From Limnomonas spitsbergensis (lineage: Eukaryota; Chlorophyta; Chlorophyceae; Chlamydomonadales): a DNA stretch of 64,000 nucleotides. Every line of letters begins with the position of its first letter. Positions within the stretch are counted from its first letter, which is position 1. This document shows, piece by piece, positions 52,506 through 63,258 of this stretch. Where the stretch lies: assembly GCA_037349105.1 (NCBI GenBank), contig JAYJMM010000052.1:248001-312000 (forward strand), given 5' to 3'. Below the pieces are notes generated by a model that worked only from the letters and a program-made list of their open reading frames with translations, was not told the DNA's origin and made no database searches. The position numbers were made by a program, and so were the translations under genes.

Positions 52506-55500
52506 TCACATACGCAACGGTATCGTGCTGACCCCTGCTGCCCGTGAGGTCCCCAGCCGCTGCATTGTCTGCGCTGAGCTGGTCAGGAGCGCGGCGGTGC
52601 CCTGTGGCTGCCGCTGCTGCTGCATGGCCACCAGCTGCTGAACCAGGGGATTAGGCTTCCACTCCCACGGCGCTGCCAACTGACTGGACCGCATCAGCTT
52701 GGGCTTTGTGAATTCTGGATGGCCTGCACCCAGCAAATTCAGGTTTGAGGTATGTTGGATGCATCAATTATGGTAACCAGAGCCGGCGTACAGAAATGTC
52801 ACCCCCTTAATATTTCGGTATTTAGATATGTACACGTTTAGCTTAACAACAACACGTAGATCTCCTTGCACCATCTGGCGCCTTCACAATCTTTCTTGCA
52901 GTGCACAGAGAGTGAGGGAAAGGATGTGGCAAAATATATGGGATTCGCGGACACATCCACTGACGATATTTGTTGGCCTTTTGCCAGTCCCGAAATCTCA
53001 GAGTGCGCCTGTGCATAAACAGCGCCAGCCCTTGCACTCTGCACTGCAGTGCAAACCATATAAGCCCCCCCCCCCCTCCCAGACCTTGCACCCCTCCCTG
53101 TCCTACCTCCCCCCCCTCATACCTGCCCCCCCAATCTCCCCCCCACCAAATTACCCACCTATGTTTTTGGTCAACAGCTCCTCATAGTCGACCCCCATTG
53201 AGTAGTGCTCGTCCGCCTCCCGGAAGAGCTTGTGCAAGTAGGGGTCTGTGTACTGCATCATGTACCCACGCTGCTCATCCAGGGCCTGCACAGGATAAAG
53301 AAAATCTAGGAGATAAGAGGCAGGGCAGCCAGGAGGAGAGGGCAAGGAGGGAGACGCAGTCCAGGACTCCAGTCAGGAGGAGAGGTCCAGGAGGGCCTTT
53401 GGGGCTTGTGTTCCGAATCGCAAAGTAGGTCCCAATGGGGCGCACCGAGTTCAGAAGAGCCAAGAAATAAATACGTAAACAAATAAAAACTAGTGCTGAA
53501 TGGGAAATTTGAACAATTATTCTGATATCTAACATGTCGAAAGCTTATTTGAAATCCGAGGGTGTATCGTTTTGCTCCAGGGCCACTGTCTGGACAAGGC
53601 TTGGACCTAAAAGGCCTAGTGGCAGCCACCCGGCGGCCCCTTCAAGGTTATGTATCGTGTGCACAGTAAAAAGTAATGCAACTCATGACCCCCCTCGCCC
53701 CCCATCCCTCCCTTCCCCCTCTCCTTTCCTACGCACTTCCCCTCGTCCCCCTCCCTTTCCTAACTAATATGCTACACCCTTCCCCTCGCCCCCCTTTCTG
53801 TTGTTTTCCCCCCCTCCAACTCACCTTGAGTGCCGTCGCAAACTGGGCATAGTTGACCACACCATCCTGATCCTCATCGGCCCGCTGGAAGGCACGTCTA
53901 AACTCATCCAACTCGCTTGCAGCCAGCTGGGAGAGCGCAGCCTCATTACCAAGCCTGCAGCCAGGGAAAGTATCAGGTCTTAATACCTGGTATCTGTCTC
54001 ACTGGCAACCTGCTGGGGGCATGCAGCCAGCCTCATTACCAAGCCTGCAGCCAGGGAAAGTATCAGGTCTTAATACCTGGTATCTGTCTCACTGGCAACC
54101 TGCTGGGGGCATGCAGCCAGCCTCATTACCAAGCCTGCGGCCAGGGCATGCATTAGGCTTCACGTGTTGTGTCTGTTTCACTTGCAGCCAGTCAGAGAGT
54201 GCAGTACTGCAGCCTCATGACCAGACCTGCGATCAGGGCATGGTATTCATCTGCACTTCACGATTGTTTTATAACATTTAACATTTAATTTCTTTGCATT
54301 TAAGTGCGCTCCTCAAAAGCCTTTTTTCAAGACAAAGGCCCGCTAGCTCTTCAACTGCTCTGCAGACTCAAAGCTGTTCTGACACGCACAAGAAGCTTAG
54401 CGGTAGGAGTCATGACTGAGCCCCCCCCCCATTGATTCAGGACTGAGCCCACCTCCCCCATTGATTCAAGACTGAGCCTCCCTCCATGCTGTGCGGATCA
54501 AATAAGCTGCCTGCCTGTTTATGTGAAGCACCTCCAGAGTTTGAGCAGGGTTAAGCAGCAGCAGCAGCAGCAGCAGCATGAGGCTCAAGTGTTGGACTCA
54601 GGCCTCAATATTGCTTCAGGCGCAGGATGTGTGAGGGGGGCGGGTAAAGGCAGCAGCAGCCTCAGGAGTCACAGACAGTGTTTGGGTTCAAATTAAAGGC
54701 AAAACATGGTGTGCCTTTAAAAGGCTTACCATGGCAAGAACATCGGATGCTTTCATTAACTGCCGGTATTGTATAGCATATTTTACAGGATATTTATTTT
54801 AGAACGGTTTCACCATGGCCAGAATGCTGACCTGTCGTCCATCGTGCCCCACGGCGCATTTATGACCGAGGCGCCAAACGGCCGATCTGCATCGCCGTTG
54901 GTGCGATGCCGTAGCTTGCTGTTGTAGGGCCTGCGAGTAGAGGGGTTGATGTGGGATGAGTGAGAGGCATCAGACAGCAAAACGACTGGGAGGTCTGCTT
55001 GAGGGGTAGGGGGGGGGTGCGTTGAAGGGCGCTTTGCTTGCTGTTCGTGGCTTGCATTACTTGCACGTATGGGTTTGGCTCCATGTGACAGACACTGTCG
55101 TTGAAAACACAAAATCTGCTGACACTCCATGTTTTTCTTAGTAGAGTGTTCAATTAGGAATGGGCCACAATAAAGAACCCCAGAGAAAACTGTCTGCATC
55201 ATTCCACACGTGAGGAACTCAGGTTTTCTAGATCTAAGGATGAGATCTATATAGAGCACTAAATGAAGGAATAGGCCACAATGTGCGAAATACGGCACTT
55301 CAGCTGCAGCAGCCATCGCTTTGTGTGCATACGGTCAGCACGTGGATAAGCACTCACAAGCGATGTCTCCTGGCTGTGGAGCGATTGCCAGGCTCAGCAC
55401 TGTACGCAAGTCCTTCCCGTTTGCAGCTGTGTACTGCCTGGCCTTCCCAGAACAGGCTATTGGCTGGCTGCGTATATAGTTATAGGAAGTGGAGCCCACA

Positions 55501-58500
55501 GACAATGGAAGTATTAAACCCTTAATGATCCTGGGTAGGTAACAACTCAAACTTCAAACCAGGATGAATACACACAAGGACACGCCAAAAATAAAACAAT
55601 ACAATTGCTGTGCGGGTCCTCATGCCCTTTGAGGCCCCAGCTCACATGTAAGGCACTTTGTTGAGGCGTATTGTGGAGACAAAGTCCCCGTAGCTGACGC
55701 TCCCGCTGGCCGCCCCGCCCGCATCCTCCATGATCATGTCAATAATCTGCACGCAGCGGGCCGCGGGGGTCGATCAGGGTCCCATCAACCAGGCGCACAT
55801 GCTACGAGTGAATTCAGATATGCAAGCCACTAAGCAAGGGCGGCATGGGGCAACACAGCTTTGATACCAAAAGCTGTGATCATTGTTTATGATCCAGTCC
55901 AGAATCCGCGGGCCGCCAGGGAGCAAGGGACTCAGCACATACAGTCAGGGAGGATCCTAGACACCACTATTTGGCTTAGGGTGCTTATAGATCCGGGCAG
56001 CCTGATTCTAAGCTTAGGGCACTCAAGACCCTCGCGGCGCACAGCCTGATTCAATTATTGTGAGGCACATGAATGCATGGCCCTCAATTCCACGCACAGT
56101 CTTACCCCCTTTTCACCCCCTGCACGGTCACATCCTCCCCTAGTCCCCTACACATGGCCCACAACACCTTGCATGCCCGGCCCTATCCCCCTGATCTCCT
56201 TCCCCCCCCCGGTGTCCATCCTAACTCCCTTTAACCCCACCTTATACCCTTCACCGAACTCCCTCTACACCCCTCAACCGCTTACCCCCCCCTACTCCCC
56301 CTAACCCCACCTCATCCCCCTTCACCGAACACCCCGTACCCCCTTACTCCCCCAAACCCCACCTTATCTTCCACGTCTCCGACCCCAAAGTCCAGTGTCT
56401 TGAGCATGCTCCTGAATTGTGTCTTGTTGATGATGCCGGTGTGGCCCGAGTCCGCCTTCTTGAAGGTTGACATGACGAGGTGAAGATCCCGGAGCTGCAT
56501 CGTCTCACGGATCCGTTCGACGGCATTGTTGTACCTGCGGCCAGCCATTGCAAATCAGCTAAGAAGGAGGGGCATTTGACAGTGAGCGAACTCACAGTCA
56601 ATACATACGGTATGCTGGAGACGTAGATTAATTTAGGGCTCGGGGTGAAGGGTTTAGGAGTTGTTTACGGTGACTCAAAAGGGCCACAACAGTCCTGAAT
56701 TGAGGTGTAGGGATGGCAGGATGGCAAACAATTGAAATGAAACATCCCAGCTTTTCCAGGTGGGTAAGGGTCCCATTTCTGAGGTGCATATAGTAGCATT
56801 TACTCAGAGATGCCAGCCTCCAAGCCAGGACGGCACGGGGCAACTCAGCTTTGATACCAAAAGCATTGTGTGTTATCGAGGTGCAAGCCAGACCCCCCTT
56901 GGCAGGCCTTGGTTATCCAGCGCTAGAATGGTGGGATCCATTCTATCTTTATACAGCCTACAATCCGGAGGTGCACGCAGCAGATTTGCTGCACCAGGCC
57001 CTTCTTCCCATAAGCCGTGATGCAGCTGAATTGCTGCTGAAGTGTTTCCAGAATATAACCAGCATTTGAATGCTCTGAAGGCCCCACAGAATCTCCTCTT
57101 CTTCTAGAGGCCTAATTCTGCGCTTGGCTGCACTGCCCCCCTGCCTAAGCGAATCAGACCTGCTGGTCAGGCCTCACCTTAGCGCTAAGTTGTCGATCTC
57201 GACATCATCGTTCTTGAATGGCGACGGCGGCGGCCACCTCGTGAGGCACACTCTCTCCGGGTTTGTCAGCGCGAACTGCACAGGGTCCACCGCCAGCCCG
57301 ACGCTCTTGACGCTGCGGCCAGTCGTCCCCGGCTCCACAGACAGCACCTGAGCCCGCTGGCTACCCAGGTCGCCCGGTCCCGACAACGATGACCAGGGTC
57401 TATCTTCAGGATCATACAGGTCCTGCCGCCAAGACGTAGCGGATGAGCAAGATGGCGGGCGGGGGAGGCCGGCCCACGAGGCCTGACTAAGGTTGCTGCC
57501 AGGCCGGGTACCCCCGCCGCCGCCGCCAGCCGCCATGGCAAAGGACTGTGTCTGGTGAGTGATCGGGTTGCTAGTGGAGGGGCGGCTGCCGGGCGTGGAC
57601 GGCATGGCAGAGCCGCCGCGGGCGTTGTCCGGCCCGGGTATGCCGGGAGGGGGCAGCTCTGATGTCCTTAGATGGATCATCGGGTTATAGGGCGGAAACT
57701 TGGGTGTGCTCACGCCTGACTTGCTGTTGGTGCGCCGGACGCTTGCCTTCGGCGTCGCTGGAGCCCTCATCCCGAGAGTGCCTGTACTGCCTGTACTGCT
57801 CGGACCCATCTGGAAGGGCAGTACAGTACTGCGCATCTCAGCAGCGGCCGGAGCAGCGGGCCGATATAAATTCGCCGAAGGCGATGTCGCGGCCGCCTGT
57901 GTGCCGGCCCCGGACGTGGAGGGGGAGGGTGCCGCCGATCTGGCAGCATCATCTGCCAGCTCAGCTGCTGCTGCTGCAAGCTTTTGGCATGACTGTTGCA
58001 AAAACAGGGGTGGGGGGGGCAACATTTTTGCATGATGCTCCCAACACGTTCAAAGGAGGTGTGAACTAAAAGCTGGGGTTCATCCCCGGCCTCTCCATAA
58101 CCCCAACGAGCTCTCAGATGGGTAGGCTTATCCAGCAAGGGCTTGCCATTTTGCCCCCCCACCCACCATCCTGAACAGCTCCCCACCGCCCCCATGCTGA
58201 CACCACAACATAGAGCATGGCCACCCACCTTTGAAAAACGACGGTCCCCGCGGGGTGCAGCCGCCAGCGCTTTGGCCGCAACTGCCAGTGAGCCAGCGGC
58301 GGCAGCAAGCTCATGGAGATTGACACAGCCTGAAATATAATGAGCGAGGGTGGTGAGGCTAAGGTTGTGAATCAGGACAGAGAGGGAGGCTGTGTATGCA
58401 TGCGGGCGGGACTCTCACGGCTCTCAGCCTTCAGACACTGCTGCATGCATTTGTTTGTATAGAGCTCCAGATGGCTTTCGGCAGAGGCCACTGGTTGGCC

Positions 58501-59158
58501 ACCACTAGTCTGATGGGGATCATGCCTTGGCCGGCTCACGGCCAGTGGCTTGAGTAGCAGCTGGCAGCACTCGGCTGAAAATTTGATGCATGCTGCCTCC
58601 TGGTGCCGTCTGACCTGCTGCTGGCCCTACGGTGGCTTTCGCCCTCTTGCTGGGCAGGGGCTTCAGCTGCTGCCTGCCCGTGGAGGAGGGACTGATGATG
58701 TCTGGGTGTGGGAGTGTGCTGATGAAAATTGGCTCCTGCGCAGTCAAGCACACACGAACACACTCGGTTGCGCGCACGCTCCGCAGGACACCCGGATACG
58801 ATCATACGATATCGGTCCCAGCGCTTGACATGCAAGATCGGCGTTATAGCTGTTGATGCGTGCATGCGGTATAGAGGCTTTTATGGTCTGCGGTGAGTGA
58901 AGGAGTAATGCGAGGTGGGCGAGGCTTACCACTGGGCCAAATTTGATGGGGGTCGCCGGGAAGGGGCTGTACACGCCATCACGCTTGCTGCAAGAGAGGT
59001 GTAGTTCGTCAAGTGTCTTTCGTGAAGCGTGGCTGATGCTCTGCAAGTTTTGCTGACGTGCAGGCCATACTCAGATCCAGGCCTCACTTCTGAATGAATC
59101 GCTGGAAAGCAGTCCTAGGTCGGCTCTCAAGATTTCCCGAGACGTCATCGAAATCCAT
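52506..59158 (-). CDS. EF-hand protein with Ser/Pro/Gly-rich linker, 677 aa, 11 exons
   Basis: Exons are 59158-59088, 58987-58930, 58560-58419, 58329-58229, 57992-57178, 56534-56363, 55746-55646, 54930-54832, 53954-53825, 53285-53159 and 52723-52506 (TGA at 52508-52506). They total 2,034 nt, all in phase. The protein starts MDFDDVSGNLESRPRTAFQR. Residues about 91-150 form an alanine-rich helix, and residues 150-390 are a disordered Ser/Pro/Gly linker. Four EF-hand-like units follow, near residues 424-435 (DSGHTGIINKTQ), 454-486, 546-557 (DEDQDGVVNYAQ) and 588-599 (DEHYSMGVDYEE). Only the third is near canonical, and it has Gln instead of Glu at position 12, so Ca2+ binding may be weak. A conserved-looking RPYNSKLRHRTNGDADRPFG block sits between the pairs. 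I do not recognise the exact family; a cytoskeletal or flagellar role is possible but unproven. Confidence 0.85.
53955..54240. repeat. 90-bp tandem copies of an EF-hand exon acceptor
   Basis: AGCCTCATTACCAAGCCTGC (the start and acceptor of the EF-hand exon at 53825-53954) recurs at 54028 and 54118, with a fourth, weaker copy near 54212. The first two 90-bp units are almost identical. Confidence 0.9.
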
Positions 59159-60486
59159 TTGGTTCTGACCAGGCTGGACTAGCCACTACCTGGCTGCAAC
59201 ACTGCTACTATCTAGCGCAAGCCTCAAGCTGAAAGCTACTGCCTTCGAAAAGTTTGTGTGTTGTGTGTCCTGTACCGGGACACGGTTGCAGTCGACCGAG
59301 GGCAGCTATGGTTGAAGTGTGACATCGCCATTATTGTGCGATCCGAATGATCCAGCATAGGAAGAATTACGATGGCCGTGTTAAAGCATTTACTGTCTCT
59401 CTCAGACGCTGCTGTCCTAGCTTCTGATCACATGATGTTATGCATTGCTACCTTACGCCAACGGCAGCGAAGCACAATGTCCTCTGCCGAAGTCAGACCA
59501 ACACTATTGGGTCCATCATGATTTCAAGGAGGGCTATCCTGATGACCAGAAAGCCTGAGCGCAAGGGAGTGAGGCTGCAACCACATGTCGACGCGTTGCC
59601 CATGATGTCCTCCGACGGGCTATGCTACGGGCTATGCTATGGACAGTCGCAATTGATAGACCTGCACCCGTTGGACACCATCAGAGCGGGTGATGCAGCA
59701 GGTGTGGTGAGTGGACATCCCCCCCCCACCGATAAAGAAAGAAATAACCGAGGCATAAGGGCACGGGCGACAAGTAGTAAAATTACACTGGGAAATAGCA
59801 AGCCATGGGCATTGGATTCAGGCGCTGCAGGTAGGGTGGATAGGGCAGGAGGTAGGTGGGGATGGAGGGGCTGTTCACTTGTGTTCATTTAAGGAGGTGG
59901 CTAGGTGCCAGATCACCTTGCTTGGGGGGGACCGCTTGGCAGCTAGCACTGGGCTGATGGGGATGGGGATAAATGAAACTTTTAACTAGCCGTATATCTA
60001 GAGCCGGTGGCCCAGGCGACATAGCATACTGCATGCCTGCACCAGGCCCCCTAGCGTGTGGCTGGGATGAAGGCTGAATTGTAGCTGAAGCAACATGCAA
60101 ATAATGTTGACGCAAGAGGGGGGGGGGTGGAGGGCAAAGGGCCAAAGGGGGCGGCTGTCGTCGTGCAAGACCACTACATCTATCACCACGAACTCACCTA
60201 CCTCCAATACTCCAGTAGTGCCCCTGGTCATACTTCACATCACCTACTACCGCACCTACGGCGGTATCGACATTTCGACAATTCGACAGGAAAGGCTCGA
60301 CGGGGTAGGCCGTAGGATAGTCTGCAGGGATAGCCTCTCGATGTGGCAATCGGGTACCGTATATGAGGTACCACTGAGCGTCTGTATAGCCAGGCTGGAC
60401 TTTGTGGGGACTGGGGATACAGAGATCCCTCATCTCCGCAATATTATGGAAATTTCGTAGCGAGTCCCTTTCCCTTTACCGGCCCC
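59159..60486. other. Upstream flank of the EF-hand gene, no recognised gene
   Basis: The region should hold the promoter and 5' UTR of the minus-strand EF-hand gene. A 150-codon open frame on the plus strand (59440-59892) has no recognisable domain. I see no RNA gene or transposon signature here. Confidence 0.5.
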
Positions 60487-61800
60487 TGCTCTTACACTAT
60501 AAGAAAAGAAAATAAAAGAGAACGCCGATGTGGCGTGGATTTTGGGAAGTACAGCCGGTTGACGAGGCGCCCAAGCCCCGGTCTTTATACCCTGAAGGGG
60601 AAATGGGCTATGGTGGGTCAGTGAGAACAGGGGGAGATGCAGACCGGCAGTCGGATGGACTGTTTTCAAGGAAACGTCGGAGACGATGGATGGAAAAGGC
60701 AGACTAGACAGTGTGAACTGCTATCGTAGTCACGGACGTGTTTCGTTGTATTCGATTTTCGTTGTTGCTTAACAAGTCGCTGTTTTGGCGATTTGTTTGA
60801 TTCGTTGCCCCTTTACGTGAAAAAATCCAGTCAAAAACATTTCACAGTCGATTTCGTTGCTCCCTGAAGAACGATCAAAACAACGAAATACGTCCGTGAC
60901 TACGGTACTTGTTTAAGGAGTGGGGGGACGTGGAGGGGTGGGATGTCCAAGGACTGGAAAGAGGCCCGTGATATCTTTATAGAAAATGCCAGAACAACCA
61001 ATGATGACGAGGTGAACATAGGGGTAGAGGATTTCTTGAGCAGGGGGGGGTAATGGATTTGGAAGAGGGTGGGGGGCAGGAGTATGGAGCGGGTCCATGA
61101 TAGGAGTAGAGAGGGTCCATCCGGCAGCGCAAAGCAAATGTACCAATTGTGCACGTTGTGTGAGTGGATTTGTGGGAAAGGCAGAATTGAAGATTCTACG
61201 TAAACCCGAGCTCAATAATATAGATAGTACAACGTACTTGAAGGTCAAGAGGGAAGGCAGGGTTGGCAAGCCGGGCGGAGGATAACTGAGAAGATCAGCA
61301 ATGGTGAGGCCTTCAACTAAGAGGAGATCAGGACGAACTAAGGCGGCAGAGCGTGGCATGGGGGATAGCGGGAATAGCGGGAAGCATCAATCGCGGGATA
61401 TGGGTGTCATACTCTCATAGACGCCTGGTGGGAGAGATGTAGCTGGTGTTGCATTCATAATTGTGAACATACCACTCTTTGTGCCTCTGTGGAGGGAACT
61501 TTGGATGAGGCAGAGGGCCTTGTATGCCTTGGTGTGTCGGGAGATACAAGAGGCTTGCATACGGGGATGCCTGCATTTTCCAGTCCAAACAATTGTCCCT
61601 GAGTGTAAGAAGTAGCGTCAGATGGGCCAGTAGAAGGTGGTGTGCATATGGGGCAAAGGCCATCCGTAAACGAGCGGACTGTTGTTTTGTAGGGAATTCG
61701 GAAGAGAAGAGCCCGTTTAGCTGTCTAGTAGAGGTTGGCGCGCATTCGGAGGATGCAGCGTTTCAGAGAAAAGTGGCAAGCAGAAGACTGCCACATGTGA
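60487..61800 (-). mobile_element. LINE 3' fragment, copy A, frame-disrupted
   Basis: Reading minus, a degraded RT-end-like stretch (ILRMRANLY near 61740-61800) is followed by a DGLCPICTPP zinc-binding start, then RPDLLLVEGLTIADLLSYPP, LLCAAGWTLSTP and YPYVHLVIIGCSGIFYKD. A 3' tail of TTTTC-like repeats ends near 60487. The RPD...E...AGW layout resembles a PD-(D/E)XK-like endonuclease domain at the C-terminus of some algal LINEs. Frameshifts and stops around 61360-61660 show it is dead. It matches copy B closely up to 61668, where copy B leaves the window. Copy A carries the small MITE at 60724-60905. Confidence 0.7.
60724..60905. mobile_element. 182-bp MITE with TA target duplication
   Basis: The ends are inverted repeats of about 25 bp: CGTAGTCACGGACGTG... 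on the left, CGTCCGTGACTACG on the right. The element is flanked by TA (60722-60723 and 60906-60907). LINE copy B has the unfilled site (GCTAGTTGTTT). A TA duplication suggests mobilisation by a Tc1/mariner-type transposase. There is no coding capacity. Confidence 0.8.
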
Positions 61801-62408
61801 TTGTTATACATGGTTTAAGAGTTGGCATTTTCCTCGATGATGCGGGTATAGGTAGCACAAGATAAGGCAGGATCACCATCAGTGACGTGAGGGCAAGAAG
61901 AGTGAACTAAGGTGTGCCTTGATAGAGGAGTTGAGGTCAGAAGTGAACCGAGCAAGGGGTGTCGTGGGCATCCGTTTGAGTATCGTCTTGGGGTAGATAG
62001 GCAGGGCCAAGCTGGGAGAGAGGCCATGTACTGGTTGTTGAAATGGGAAAGGTTAAACGTACACTGTCATGCATACTACTGGTATGCTCACGGTAGAACT
62101 TATATATACCCGACGAGAAGCAAGGTGCGCTCGCTCGCGGCGAGCGGCGAGCTCACTGTTCTCTACGTAATAACACAGGACGTTATTATCAACAGGAAAA
62201 GAAAAGAAAAGAAAAGAGAACGCCGATGCGGCGTGGATTTTGGGAAGTACAGGTTGACGAGACGCCCAAGCCCCGGTCTGTATACCCTTAAAGGGAGAAA
62301 GGGGCTATGGCGGGTCAGTGAGAACAGGGGGAGATGCTGGACGGCAGTCGGGTGGACTGTTTTCAAGGTAACGGCGAAGTCGATGAATGGAATAGGCAGA
62401 TTGGACAG

Positions 62409-63258
62409 TAGGGCTGACTGGTGGCGTATATGGAAATATACGTATATACGTATATACGCCGTATATACGTGTATATTTGAACACAATATACGCGTATATG
62501 TTTGAAAAGCGTATATACGGCATGCCGTACATAGTCAACTTTTAGAAGCGCTCGTCATGCTTTGAAGTGCACAATCGCTCGTTAATCCACGCCGAATCAG
62601 CGTTCTCGTCTCTTCTTTTCACTCGCTTTCAATGGACGACTGGGCTGCATTCGACATTGATGGAAACGAATTTACCCCCGCGTATCGACAGTCCGTACTC
62701 ACATGTAAAGACCTCACACCCCAAGAAGCCTACGTGAAACTCATCGACATGAAAGATAAAGGCAGAACTCCGTGATGGAACAAGCTGAAAGTTTGCCAGG
62801 TAGCAAATGAGGAGAAGGACCCATCAGGCAGCTGGCCGTACTTGGCCAAGCTGCTGTGCATCGAGTGTGCCTGAGGCCTTCCTAATGCCTTCGAATCCGG
62901 CCAGGCTCGGATCGACCCACTTCAACAAGGCTTGAGTTCTAGGTGGAGGTCAAGGCATGAAATGCCCTAGATTTTTGACGCTGATCAGACTGCGATGTCC
63001 AGCATATGTTAGTGCCCTCAGGCCGCGAACCCGATACTTGATTTGTTGTTGTATTTGAGCTAAATTTGAGGCTGGCATGAGTAAACTCAAATTTTTTAAA
63101 GATGAAGTGATAGGTGGAGGTTAGGGCATGAAATGCCCTAGGTTCCAAGGCTTTTTAAGATTTTTAGGTCCCCATATACGTATACGTATACGGTATATAC
63201 GCTTATACACGTATATACGTGTATATTTCGGCAGAATATACGGTATATACCAGCCCTA
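62409..63258. mobile_element. Non-autonomous hAT-type transposon, 850 bp
   Basis: Terminal inverted repeats TAGGGCTG (62409-62416) and CAGCCCTA (63251-63258) are flanked by a perfect 8-bp target duplication TTGGACAG (62401-62408 and 63259-63266). An 8-bp duplication and a TAGGG-type terminus are hallmarks of hAT elements. The uninterrupted site is seen in LINE copy A. Subterminal regions at both ends are dense in CGTATATACG-type palindromes. No transposase is present beyond a possible 47-codon remnant. Confidence 0.88.
62632..62775 (+). pseudogene. Short ORF inside the hAT element, possible transposase remnant
   Basis: A 47-codon frame (MDDWAAFDIDGNEFTPAYRQ...) starts shortly after the left subterminal palindromes and stops at TGA 62773-62775. 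Its position and start context suit the N-terminal end of an ancestral coding region. It is too short to assign to any family. Confidence 0.3.

Noticed and set aside
59440..59892. A 150-codon plus-strand open frame.
   Set aside because: No recognisable domain, no splice partners found, and composition like the surrounding non-coding sequence.
61815..62505. A 197-codon plus-strand frame across LINE copy A and the hAT left end.
   Set aside because: It crosses unrelated segments (LINE antisense, spacer, transposon end), so it is a chance frame.
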